From Ambrosia x helenae (taxonomy: Eukaryota; Streptophyta; Magnoliopsida; Asterales; Asteraceae), in NCBI GenBank assembly GCA_030844895.1, contig CM061233.1, positions 34,689,126-34,753,125 on the forward strand: a stretch of 64,000 bases of DNA, in the 5' to 3' direction. The notes below the pieces were generated by a model. That model was not told where the DNA came from. It did not search any database and worked only from the letters and a program-made list of their open reading frames with translations. This document shows, piece by piece, positions 21,117-32,139 of this stretch. Position numbers and translations under genes: made by a program. Positions within the stretch are counted from its first letter, which is position 1; each line of letters opens with the position of its first letter.

Positions 21117-21191
21117 TTCGGCTCGACGAAATTCTAGTATATTTACTTAATGGGAAAGTAAATATACGGGAAGGAAAACCGAGACGAGTAA

Positions 21192-21222
<31 letters not shown>

Positions 21223-21480
21223 ACCGAATCGACGAGATCCTAGTATATTTACTTAATGGGAAAGTAAATATACAGGGTGGTGAGTCGAGTCGGGCGTTAA
21301 AAATATATTACGAACGACAAGACCTTAGTATATTTATTTGAATGAGAAAATAAATATGCGGTAAAGTGAGTCGGGTCAAGTGTTAAAAATATATTATATC
21401 GAACGATACGATCTTAAGTATAATTATTTAATGGGAAAGTAATTATACGTTAAGTGAAGTCGAGTCGAGGATAATATTAT
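21117..21480 (+). repeat. Four ~90-bp hairpin units in the C1 LTR
   Basis: Each unit contains an inverted repeat of the form GTATATTTACTT-AATGGGA-AAGTAAATATAC (pairing arms around AATGGGA), preceded by CGACRAGATCCTAG and followed by GAGTCGAGTCGR. Arm sequence varies between units but pairing is kept. The reverse complement of this unit is the monomer of the minisatellite at 45930-46880. Confidence 0.85.
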
Positions 21481-22463
21481 ACAAGTTAAAGAAATATTAA
21501 TGGAAATATATAACTTGTAAGAAAGGGTAATCCATCACCAACGAAACTGGGATACACGTTTAATTAAACGGGGAATTGAAATAAATCGTGGTTTGGGAGT
21601 TGGGTGTACAACTTGCCGAAGCACATGCACTATAGGTATAGTGGCTTATACGTCCAGGACGTTTGTAGGTGTTTGACCTCGAGCATACTAATCTCTATTC
21701 GAGCCGAGCACTTATTCAGGTGAGTTTCACGACCCCATTTTAAACTGTTTTACGTTTTTCGGGGGAAAGATATGTTAGGGAAAATGTTTGACGGGATAAT
21801 TACTTGAGTTGTGATCGCCACTCGGGGTTGAGTCCTCTCTTCTATAAACCATTAATTCAGGGAAATGAAACTGAAGGAATATTTGGATAGTACTATTGGT
21901 GCCTGACAAGGCCCACCCCTAATCGATAGTGTCGATTATGCATCGGCGTATGCCAGGGGTGCACGTATTCTGAAATCAAGTCGTTGGATACCGAGTAACG
22001 ACTTGGAGCGGGGCATTATTATTAGTCTTGGTTTGGTTATAGGCTCAAGTAGATTGTAGGAATTTGCAACTCCTATAATAGTCATAACATGGTATTTCCC
22101 AAGAAGTAAAGTTTTGGAAACTAAAACCTGTGAACTCACCAATATTTATATATTGACGATTTTTAAACATATCTTTCAGGTAATTGAAGGAGGACAGGCA
22201 ACGTGGCTAGCAGGGTGGGAGAATCTCATACTCTTCGCGTCGAATAATTTGGGGTTTTGTTATTATCTCCCAAATATTGGGATATATTTTGGAAACCTCC
22301 TTGAATGTATTAAGACAAGTTGTTTTGAAATGTGTAAACTCTAAACTCGGTTCGACGTGATAATAAATGAGCCTTTTGATTAATTACTTATAGTTGCGTT
22401 AATCTTGACTTTATGCCATTGAACCGTCGCGCCACGTGTTTCCGCCATTGGCGTGGTGTGACA

Positions 22464-22682
22464 ATTCGATCTGTATTTCTCTCTAGTGTTCTAGGCTTTT
22501 CTGAATAGTGATTATATCATTGTAATTAATCAATATTGTTTATTAATGAAATGGAGTTTAAAAGGTGATTTGCGTGTTTTGTTCATATGATTATCATTTC
22601 GTAACTAATTTAGGGATTCCGCACCTAAATTGGTAGACTTGTTTGATCAACCTACTTATTTTTGACAAAATGATCCTCCATA
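22464..22682 (+). repeat. Third truncated LTR (LTR-e), right piece
   Basis: It resumes with ATTCGATCTGTATTTCTC and ends at CCTCCATA, a small variant of the usual CCTCCCACA, directly against the envelope-like ORF. A short deletion (about 15 bp) around TTGTAATTAATC distinguishes it from the other LTR copies. Confidence 0.8.
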
Positions 22683-23987
22683 GTACTACTGTCCTCAAAT
22701 CCACCACTGGATGGTATATGAGTAGTAGCAGCCTCAAATGCACCTAAAGTATCTAAGTTTGGGCTTAGACACCTTGGTTCGTCCTCATCTCTTGGGATAG
22801 GACTGATAACATCCACATCCATGTCTGTTTCTAAGGTTGTATCCCCTATTTTATGTGGTTGTTGGGGATTGACATTCTCAGATGGGATGTTTTCTTTCAG
22901 CCCAGGGAGAATTTGAGCTATTTCTATTGTTTGGTGTGAGAGTTCAGGTTCAGTAGTTTCAGGTGTAGTTTTAGCAGTTTCAAAGGAAGGGTCAGTAGTT
23001 ATAGTCTTTTTGAGTTTCTTCCTTGAAAAAAAAAATGGTAATAGGAGCTCTTTTTGGGGTGTGAGATGGATGAGACTGGGAGGAAGTTTCAGTCACATCT
23101 TTATGAAGTAGAGATTGCACATTAGCAGGTTTAGGCATCTCAACTTCCTGAACTGCTTTTCTTTTTGGGTTGGTGGGTTTTTGTTGCTTTGGTTGCTTAA
23201 GCTTTTTGGGAGTGTTTTTTATAGATGTTGGTTCCTTGGGGACCGTGGCTTGTTCCCCTTGGTCATCTTCTGGCAAAAGTGCCAGTTTATTGTGCCTAGA
23301 AAATACTTGTGAGGTCAAAGGATTTAGCTTTGAAGCCTCACCCACAAGTATTTCCTCACCAAGTTCTTTTATTATACATTGCATCACAAATCTTGGATAC
23401 AACAAAAACTTCTTTTTTTTTTTATCATTTTGGTGATGCAATACCAACTCATTAAAGAAAACTGATGATGCCCTAAATTTAGTCTCATTCACAATTGAAT
23501 GAAAAATAGATTGAAAAGTTGAGAGCATCTGATCATATGATCCAGTTTTAAGACTTAAACACATGATTATATAATGAAACAAAAGTTTGTATTTTGCATC
23601 AAAATATTTCTTATAAATTGTAGCATGTGAGAGAGTACCTTGGTAACCACACTCAGTCATGGTTAGTTAAATATCAGCATTGGGAATTTGTTCTGGTGCA
23701 TCAACATCATCAAGTCCAAGTCTTATTCCCATAGTTGCTGGTGTGATCGCCATAATCTTCCCTTGGATGGTTGATTTGATGGAAATCACTTTGTTATTCA
23801 CAGTCACCGCCTCAGCGTTAGCCCATAACTCGTTTAGAGTTTGAATGTGTATCAGAGGATCAATGGTGAAAGCTGTGTAGAACTGGGATTTGACGACTAA
23901 ATCAATGATTTCGTCGTATTGAGACCAGGCTGAATCTTTCACAAAGTAGTCTCGTTGATTATGTCCCTGTTTCAGAACGAGAGCCAT
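22683..23987 (-). pseudogene. Envelope-like ORF of the Sirevirus, N-terminal part
   Basis: It starts at ATG 23987 (MALVLKQGHNQRD). The frame runs to an in-frame TAA at 23667-23669, then continues in the same frame to ~22990. A frame change near 23030 (in a run of A) leads to an acidic Ser/Thr/Pro-rich segment that ends against LTR-e at 22683. Visible blocks are a globular N-terminus (LVVKSQFYTAFTIDPLIHIQ), IMAITPATMGIRLGLDD, and a basic Pro/Lys tract (KKLKQPKQQKPTNPKRKAV). It lies downstream of RNase H, as in Sireviruses. The single stop suggests slow decay. Its function in the family is unresolved. Confidence 0.72.
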
Positions 23988-24443
23988 GGTGTATTTTGAT
24001 TGAATAGTGTTTTTGATGTTGCAGGGGAGGGTTTGAGAGTGTTTCGAGAGAGAAAGAGGGAATTTTTGCTTTTTGAATGGATAAGTGTGAGAAAAGGTGT
24101 TTATCAGAAGTTTATAACCGCCTTAGGTCAAACTTATGAAATGGGAAATGTCTGATTTGCCTTATTGACAAAACTGCTGATGAATCAGATTTGTTCATTA
24201 GTAGTTCCCATTTTCTCTTCATTAGTTTGTGAACAACTGATGAGAATAAGTTTTTAAAAACACATTTATAACTTCTGATGATTATTTTCATCAGCAGTTA
24301 TTCAATTTCTATAAATTATCCCCATTCTAATGTTTTATACATCAGAAGTTTCTCTCTTTTTAGTCATCAGAGGTTTGTGATAGATTAGTAACAAAGTAAG
24401 TGAAAGTAAAATATGTGCATAAAAATGAAAATACTTACAAATT

Positions 24444-27400
24444 TTACTCATAATTTAGCATCCCAAGCATGGATACTAACCTTTGAAATGTTGATGAGTC
24501 AAGAGGTTTGGTGACTATATCAGCTATTTGATTAGCTGTTGTCACATGTTTTACCTCAATCTTGCCTTTTTCATAGCAATCCCTGATGAAATGATACCTG
24601 ATTTCTATGTGTTTTGTCTTTGAAAATTGAACATGGTTTTGAATTATGCTAATGGCAGATTTACTGTCTACTAACAGTGGGGTCTTGGTCTCTTTGATTC
24701 CATAATCAAGTAATTGATATTGAAGCCATTGAATATGTGATATACAGCTTGCAGCTGCAGTGTACTCTGCTTCAGCAGTTGAAGTTGCCACAAATGTTTG
24801 CTTCTTTGATTGCCAGGACACCAGACAGTTTCCTAAGAATTGACAAACACCAGATGTTGATTTTCTTGACATTTTACACCCTGCATAGTCACTATTCGAA
24901 AAAGCTGTTAGTTTGGTATTGCTGGAAGCAGGATACCAAATTCCAAGTGTAGGAGTTCCTTTCAGATATCTGAAAATTCTTTTGACAACAATTAGGTATG
25001 ATTCCCTTGGAGATGATTGATATCTAGCACAGACACAAGTTGAGAAATAATATCTGGTCTAGAAGCTGTTAAATAAAGTAGGGAACCTATCATACATCTA
25101 TACATGGTTTGATCAATCTTTTTTCCTTGATCATCTGGTTCAACTTGTGTGGTTAGACTCATGGGAGTGGAAGTTGATTTAAAGTCTTTTAAAGAAAATT
25201 TGTTCAATAATTCTTTAACATATTTAGATTGGTGTATAAAAGTTCCATTTATTTGTTGTTTGATCTGCAGTCCCAAAAAGTATTGCAGTTCTCTGTGGTA
25301 CTCATCTCAAATCTTGATTGCATGAGTTTCTTAAATTCATCACACAGTTTTGAATTGGTTGAACCAAAAATGATATCATCAACATAAATTTGAACAAGTA
25401 GGATGTGATTTCCAACGTGTTTAATGAAAAGTCCTTTATCAATGGAGCCTCTTGTGAAGTAATTTTTAAGTAAAAAGGTGGAAAGTGTGTCATACCAAGC
25501 TCTGGGAGCTTGTTTTAGCCCATAAAGAGCTTTGTCAAGTTTGTACACCCAATCAGGATGAGAAGGATCCTCAAACCCAGGTGGCTGACAAACATACACT
25601 TCCTCTTTTATTTTTCCATATAAAAATGCACTTTTTACATCCATTTGAAACACTTTGAAATTGTTGGAAATTTCATAAGCCAAAAATAACCCGATGGCTT
25701 CAAGCCTTGCAACTTGAGCAAAGGTTTCATCATAATCAATTCCTTCTTCTTGAGAATAACCTTGTACCACCAGTCTTGCCTTGTTCTTAATGATTAGACC
25801 AGCTTCATCTTGTTTAATTCTGAAAACCATCTTATGCCAATTGGTTGTTTGTTTGGAGGCAAGGGACAGATTTCCCAAACCCGTTGTTTCTTGAACTGTA
25901 GTAGTTCATCTTGCATTGCTTCAACCCAAATGTTTTCTTTAAGGGCTTCCTGATATTTCTTTGGTTCCAACTGAGAAATGAATGCTGAGAATAAGCAGAA
26001 GTTGGAAAGTTGGTTTCTTGTGAGTACCCCTAAGGCAATACCACCCATGATTTGATCCAATGGATGATCTTTGTGTTCAATCAGTTGTTGTAAACCACTG
26101 ATGGGAGTAGGCTCTTGAACTTCTTCAAACAAACCACTGAGGTCAATAATATCTGGTTCAGCTGTTTGTACATCTTCAGTAGTTGTAGGAGTTGAATCAG
26201 TAGTTTGAGTTTGTTCATCAGTAGTTGTTGAATCAGAAGTTTGATGAACTTCTGATGGATTAAAAGTTGATTTAATGACTGCATTAGGAGTCCATGATGG
26301 AGGACCATCATCATTAAACCCTTGATCACCATAATAAATGGGTTTAGATGAAATAACAGTCTTTTCAGGTCCGAAATTAAAACTGTCAAGGTCAAAGAGT
26401 TCAGCAGGATGTGCTGAAATGAGTACATGTTTTGAGTCATTGAACTTGACATTCAGTGTTTCTTCAACTATCTTGGTTCTTTAGTTGAATACCTTGTAGG
26501 CTTTTCTAGTGGAAGAATAACCAAGAAAGTAACCTGAATCAACTTTAGTAGCAACCTTTGAAATATAGTCTTTGATGTTGAGGATAAAGCATTGGCATCT
26601 AAAAGCCCTGAAAAAGGAGATAAGGGGCTTAATGCCATGAAGAATTTTATATGTAGTTTTGGAATGTCTTTTGGTGACAAGGACTCTATTTGAACATAAC
26701 AAGCTGTGTTGACTGCTTCAGCCAGAAATAGAGAGGTAGGCCTGAATAAGCTAACATAGTTCTTGCTGCTTCAATCAATGTTCTATTCTTCCTTTCTACC
26801 ACACCATTTTGTTCAGGAGTTTTGGGAATGCTGAATTGTCTAACAATCCCTTTAGACAAACAGAATTCATCCAGATTTTTGTTCCTAAACTCTGTCCCAT
26901 TGTCACTTCTTATGACTTTGACAGAGAGAGAGTATTATTTCTCTACTTGTAAAATGAAGAATTTGATAATGTCAGCTGCCTCATCCTTTGAAAATAAGAA
27001 GAAGACCCATGTGAATCTTAAGTAGTCATCAATGATGACCAAGCAGTACTTCTTCTTACCAAGGCTCATGATTTTAACTCGCCTAAATAAGTCCATATGG
27101 AGTAGTTGAAGACATGCAGTTGTTTTTTATTCTTCAATAGACTTATAGGAGGACTTATGCTGTTTTCCCTTAAGACAGGATACACAGTATTCTTTACACT
27201 AGGGGTGAGGATAACTCGGGTTGACCCAAAAAAACCGAGACCCGACCCGTAAAATACCCAAAACCGAAACCGATTCCACGTAAATAGGTTGGTCTTCGGT
27301 TCCCATATTCCCTAAAGTTCGTGTTTAGTTTGGTCCTCGGGTTTGTATTGAGGGTAACCAAAAATTTCAAGACTGACCTAATGTAATTAGGCAACAGAGA

Positions 27401-29283
27401 CTGAATGTTGGTAGAAAGTTGAATCTGGTTAAGTGCCTCTCGATGATGGTGTTACAGGGACGGTGTCTTCGTATTGCAGCTTACATGGGTGGTGATAGTG
27501 AACTGAGATAATACAAAATGATGAGTTTTAAACCATCAGCTTTGCTCCATGGTCGCCAGAGAAGTGTTTGAAGTTTCGATTCATGGTCATCGGAGAAAAA
27601 TTGTGGGGTAGATTAGTGAATGAAAAAAAATAAAACATTAATGAAAAGGCAATGGATGAACATCACGTGGGAGTATTGTTTTCGTTAAGAATGAAAGCCA
27701 TAAAAGGTTTTCTGTATGTTTGCTTTAAGGTAAAAAGTTATTTTATTAAAAGAGTAAATAATTATACATAATCCAATATTATAATTGTAGGACTGATCAT
27801 TTCTTTGAAAATAAATATTATTATAATATACACAAACTTTGGAAATAGAGAATATAGCATGCTTGAAAGATGGTGTTTTAAATTTGTCAGTCAAAAGTCA
27901 TAGACTTTCGCAGACCTACCCAAGGTCTAGTTATTTAAATTCAATTTAATAATTTATGTTATCAAAATCTGCATAAACTTTCTCTTACTAATTTATAATA
28001 CTCTCCCTCTACTACTTCTCTTCAAGCTTAACGAAACAGAAAAGATGAGTTATCATCCCTAACGTTATGGTATTGCTGATCTTCTATTTGTGGTGAACAT
28101 TGAATAAAGCTATGGGATTGAAGAACAATTGGTTTAGACTCAGTTGCTAAAAGTTTGACTCGGGTTCGGTCTTCGGTTCTTACATTCATGATATTTCGGG
28201 TCAGTTTGGGTATATCACGGTTTGGGTCGGTCCATTCAAAATGCTCACCCCTACTTTACACTGGTATACCTTCAAGGGTAGACCTCTAACCAAGCCCATT
28301 TTTGTGACTTTATTTATGGTTTTAAAGTTCACATGGCCAAGGTCTCATATGCCAAAGTTCTGTTTCTGAAGTTGATACCTTTGAGAAGAAGCAGGCAGTG
28401 TTGTTCAGTACCTTGTCCTTTTCAATGTCCACTGCATAGACATTGCCACATCTTTTGGCAATTAACAAGGTATGATCTTCTATGCTCTTCTCTATCAACT
28501 TCTGTCCTTTTGGTGAGATGATCTTGCAGGCAGTTTGGGTGAAAAAGGAAGAATATCCTTTATCACACATTTGTGATACACTTAGCAAGTTGTACTTAAG
28601 GTTTTCAACCAGATTGACCTTGTCAAACTGCATTTTACCAGAGGATACATTGCCATATCCTAGCACATATCCTTGGCATTGTTCCCAAAGGACACAGATC
28701 CTTCTCTTTGACTTATGAAATTGTTGATCAGATACCTACATCTTGTCATGTGCATTGAGCCGCCACTATCAACATACCAAATGCTATTTAGACCTCTGGA
28801 GACCCTCTGCACAAAAAGTAGATTAGTTAGTTTTAGGAACCCAAGCCATTTTGGCTTTGGGTTTACTCTTGAGAACAGGAATAGTAGCAGTTTGTTGTGG
28901 ACCAATTTTAGAAATCCATGTATTTTTGGCAATGGATTTATTTTTAATAACACGGTGGCATCTTGTTGAGGTTCACCATCAACTTTGGTCATCAGAAGTT
29001 TAACCATATTTATCAAATCTTTTACCTCAACAGTTTGTGAAACTGCTGAAGGCTTTGGTCTAGCTTCTGAAAAAGAATTTTGAGAGAAAGACTGTGGTTG
29101 AGATTTAGTCTTTCTCTGAGAAAAGGTGTTACTAGTTTGCTTTTTGATGGGATAGAAAGTGTTTTCAAAATCTTGTTTGATTTGTTTTCCCACAACTAGT
29201 TGTAAAATCTTCTTGTTGTACTGATTTCCTTTTCTATATCTACAAAATTCTGTTTTGTGGTTAAACAGACCACAAAATTTCAC
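24444..29283 (-). pseudogene. Sirevirus pol: protease, integrase, reverse transcriptase, RNase H
   Basis: Minus-strand order: a second knuckle-like motif (FCGLFNHKTEFC, one Cys replaced, ~29275); protease with VDSGGSMHMTR (~28780); GAG-pre-integrase region (28666-28322); integrase zinc finger interrupted by a hAT element at 27200-28253; integrase core with DDYLRFTWVFF, RSDNGTEF and PEQNGVVERKNRTL (~27060-26770); acidic linker; reverse transcriptase with VFQMDVKSAFLYGKI, ALYGLKQAPRAWY and YVDD (25376-25387); RNase H with AEAEYTAA, VDSKSA and QIADIVTKPL, ending at 24444. It would copy the RNA genome and insert the DNA. Frameshifts near 28350, 26790, 26480, 25870 and 25270, plus the insertion, inactivate it. 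Confidence 0.93.
27200..28253. mobile_element. hAT-like element inserted in the Sirevirus integrase, 1,054 bp
   Basis: The ends TAGGGGTGAGGAT and ATGCTCACCCCTA are inverted repeats. The 8-bp direct repeat CTTTACAC flanks them (27192-27199 and 28254-28261), as expected for hAT. Both ends are followed by GGTT/GGGTCGG-rich arms. The middle is AT-rich with no transposase. It splits the codons of the integrase HHCC finger between CK and the second Cys pair. Confidence 0.88.
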
Positions 29284-29639
29284 AAAGTTTTGCCTTTCCT
29301 TTCAAATTTTCAGGAGTTTTGGAAGGCAAAGTACTGACAATTGTTAAATTTTGAATTTGGCCATCAGCAGTTTTCAGGGTCTCAACTTCTGATGTAGATG
29401 AAACTACTGATTATTCAATGTTAGTTGTTTTTACTTCTGCAGGACTTTCTTTTCATTTTTAAGAAAGTTCTGATGAAAAGATGTGCAGTCTTTGATATCA
29501 GAAGTTTGAACTATCTTACACCCATCATTAGCAGTTTTGGGAGTAAAATCAGTGGTGATTCTGTGTGATTGTACCCTATGCCAAACTTAACATTTGATGC
29601 AGTTTGTTTGTTAAGCAGCATTTGGTAACCTCTACATGA

Positions 29640-31409
29640 CTCCACCTAAGTTTCACAATCAACCTTGGTCTCAGCAAGCTCTTTTCTGACATTTCCTAGG
29701 TTTTCTATAATGCTTTTTATCTGTGCTTGGGTTTCAATAGAATTATTTGTCAATTTAGAGGTTTCTTTTTTTTTTTTTGAAGCAAGTTTTCTTTCTAAAT
29801 CACATTTCATTTTAGTGTATTTTCTTTCAGAGTCATTGGCCTTGCCCTGTAGATGCACATTGGTCTCTCTTATTAAAGCAAATGATTCTTTGCATGATTT
29901 TGAGTAAAGTTTTAAAAGATACTCTTTTGATACCTGTGATAAGGCAACATTAAAGGAGCATCCCTCAAAAGCCATTAAGGCAAAGTTCTTTATGCCATTA
30001 TCAGGTTCTCCCCTGTTGATCTGAAACATTTTGTTGTCTGCATCAGGACTGCATTCTGTGGTTCAAAAGAAAGACTGCTCCAGTCAACATACCCATTTGT
30101 GAAAAGACTTTGTTGAGTGGGTTGTTGAGCTTGTGGGGTTGTTGAGCAGCAGAATGGAAGGCATATGTTGTTGGCTCTGCTGTTGTTGAGTAGGCATTTG
30201 TGTACATATTGTATTTGTGGCACATATTGGATTTGTGAAGCTTGTGCCTGTACAAAATGTGCACTTCCCTGTGTTCTAAAATTCCTATTGTAACTAGGGT
30301 TTGATTGGTTTCCAGACTGTAATTGGTTAAAGCTAGAGCTTCTACACTCTCTAGCAAAGTGTCCCAACTTCTGACACTTATGACATCTCAGCTTTGATTT
30401 GTCAAAACCAACTTTTGTTGAACTGTTCAATCCTGGAAATTTCCTTCCTGACCTTTTATAAAATTTGTTAGTTTTAATACTTAACATAGCCAGTTGGTGT
30501 AGTATGTCTATTTCCTCTAAGTCATCACTACTGAAATTTTTTTAATAATCCATTATAAAACACATGTTATTAGTAGTTTGACTGTTTTCTTCATTGTCAT
30601 AAGCTGGATATGACCTTTCTGATAAGATCCCAGCAGTTATGTCAATGTGATCAAAAGATCCAAAATCATTAGAACAAGAAGGTGAGTCTTGTCCCAAAAG
30701 TGTTGTGCTACCTGGAAAATAATCATTAGCAGTTTTACCAGAATTTTGTAATTTCTTTTTTTTTTGATTGATTTCTCTCTCAAAATTTAGCAATCTCCCA
30801 TGTAGTTTTGTAAGTGTGAGGGAGTGAAAATCTGGTCCTGACCTGAGAACTATAGAGTAAGTTTCCCATTTTTCTGGTAAAGACCTTAAAAATCTATGAA
30901 GCATAAATGAGTTTGTGTAGGTCTGACCATTTAACTTTAACTCAGAAATTAATAAAGAGAATCTTTCAAATTGTTGTGTCAAAGTCTCTCCATTAACATG
31001 AGTAAAGGTTTCATATTGTTGAGCAAGAATTTCTCTGGTGTTGGCAATCACTTCATCAGTTTCTCTAAATTGTTCTTTTAGGCAATCCCACAGCTCTTTG
31101 GCACTTTCACAATGTAAAAGCCTAGCATATATTTCATTTGGGAGAGCCATAGCCAACATAGAGAATGCCTTAGCATCCAGCTCAAGTTTTAGGAAATCTT
31201 CTTCAGTGTAGTCTTTTGGTTATTTTGTTTTTTTCTACTTTAGTCTCTAGATCTGTTATTACTGGTTTATGGGGTCCATACATGACAGAATTCCAACATC
31301 CAGTATTTTGTTGAGATAAAGTATGTGCCATCCTCCTTTTCCAGATATTGTATTCATTTCTGACTAGCATAGAAGGCTTATTGGCATATCCAATATTATG
31401 AGGGTCCAT
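29640..31409 (-). pseudogene. Sirevirus gag
   Basis: It starts at ATG 31407-31409 with LVRNEYNIWKRRMAH, typical of the copia gag N-terminus. It continues through the UBN2-type capsid region (AKELWDCLKEQFRETDEV, LTQQFERFSLLISELKLNG, FLRSLPEKWETY; 31159-30542). A CCHC zinc knuckle C-x2-C-x4-H-x4-C (LRCHKCQKLGHFARECR, ~30391-30349) and a coiled-coil-like Lys/Glu segment (30029-29646) follow. Gag forms the virus-like particle. Stops near 31200, 30540 and 29645 and frame changes near 30040 break it. Confidence 0.88.
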
Positions 31410-31551
31410 TTTTAAGAAATTTGATTGATCAATGGTTTCTTAAAGTGATGGATGTTTTAAAAAGTGAACTAGAATCCTTTATTGAATATCTATAAGAGCC
31501 TGTGTCTGATTCTCAATTTGTTAGATTGATATTTGATCAGATGAACTAGAT

Positions 31552-31563
31552 GCTTTGATACCA
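31552..31563 (-). other. Primer binding site of the Sirevirus
   Basis: Minus-strand TGGTATCAAAGC matches the 3' end complement of initiator tRNA-Met with one change. It lies ~145 bp upstream of the gag ATG. Normally an LTR ends 2-3 bases before it, but here envelope-like sequence begins at ~31566. Confidence 0.82.
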
Positions 31564-31565
31564 AT

Positions 31566-31690
31566 TGAAGGGTTGATCTGAGTATTAACTACTGAAGTAT
31601 TGTTTTCATACTTTTGTTTTGGACTTCAACAGTTTCTTCTATAGTGCCTTGGGATTTTTTTTGAGCTTTCTCTCGAAGGAGCCTTTCTTA
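31566..31690 (-). pseudogene. Stub of envelope-like ORF where the 5' LTR should be
   Basis: About 125 bp nearly identical to 14363-14488 of the envelope-like ORF, in the same orientation. They share TGAAGGGTTGATCTGAGTAT and CTTGGGATTT...GAGCTTTCTCT. The junction with the primer site lies at the shared word TGAAGGG, so microhomology may have joined them. Confidence 0.82.
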
Positions 31691-32139
31691 GGAAAAATGG
31701 ACTTTTTTACACGAACCCTACCATATATAAATATGGTGGAGGGTTCAAATGAGAAGAAAATGTATTCTAAGAAGAAATTCAAACGGACTTCGATTGAACT
31801 CAATCAAGCAGCATTAGAAGACTCTTATTGAACCCTACGATATTTTCGATATTTTGGATTTTTAGCTTGTAATTTTTAGAATTTACATTACATCATTGTG
31901 TCTTTTATTTAGCATTATGTCTTTTCTTATTTTCGTAATTGTATCATTTTTACGACTCATTGTGTTTTTTTCTTCATCACTGTGTTATATTTTTTTGGCA
32001 CTGTGTTATATTTTGTGGTTCATTGTGTCATATTTCGTGATCTATTGTGTTTTTTTTTGTATCCTTCTCACCCTTCTCATTTTGTTACACTATGCATGAT
32101 AACCTGAACCGAACGTGTAGGGTTATATATATATATACA
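31691..32139. other. T-rich non-coding segment with a long palindrome
   Basis: A near-palindrome GAACCCTACCATAT / ATATGGTGGAGGGTTC sits at ~31715-31750. Further right, the word TCATTGTGT recurs several times (31893-32050) in T-rich sequence, and CGTGTAGGGTTATATA occurs at 32114. No gene seen. Confidence 0.5.

Larger units (their letters stand above)
18482..22463 (+). mobile_element. Solo LTR of gypsy family C (C1), 3,982 bp
   Basis: It begins TGTAACAACCGGCAAAAATG and ends GGCGTGGTGTGACA. The 5-bp target duplication ATTCG lies at 18477-18481 and 22464-22468. No internal domain remains, so it is a product of LTR-LTR recombination. It is closely similar to the LTR starting at 60314 and related to the one at 48131-51561 reversed. 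It carries microsatellites and four hairpin-bearing ~90-bp tandem units (21100-21480). Its length is in the range of the very long LTRs of Tekay-type gypsy elements, to which I tentatively assign it. Confidence 0.85.
13267..31690 (-). mobile_element. Sirevirus (Ty1/copia), minus strand, decayed and nested
   Basis: Reading leftward on the minus strand: PBS (31552-31563), gag (~31409-29640), pol with protease, integrase, reverse transcriptase and RNase H (29283-24444), an envelope-like ORF (23987 to ~13950, interrupted), polypurine tract, and 3' LTR (13913-13267). An additional long ORF between pol and the 3' LTR is the hallmark of Sireviruses among copia elements. Inserted or rearranged material (15318-22682 and 27200-28253) accounts for about 8.4 kb; removing it leaves roughly 10 kb, a normal Sirevirus size. 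The 5' LTR is absent. Multiple frameshifts and stops show it is dead. Confidence 0.88.

Noticed and set aside
13960..31690. Plus-strand frames of 60-90 codons across the Sirevirus
   Set aside because: They are shadows of the minus-strand gag, pol and envelope-like genes.
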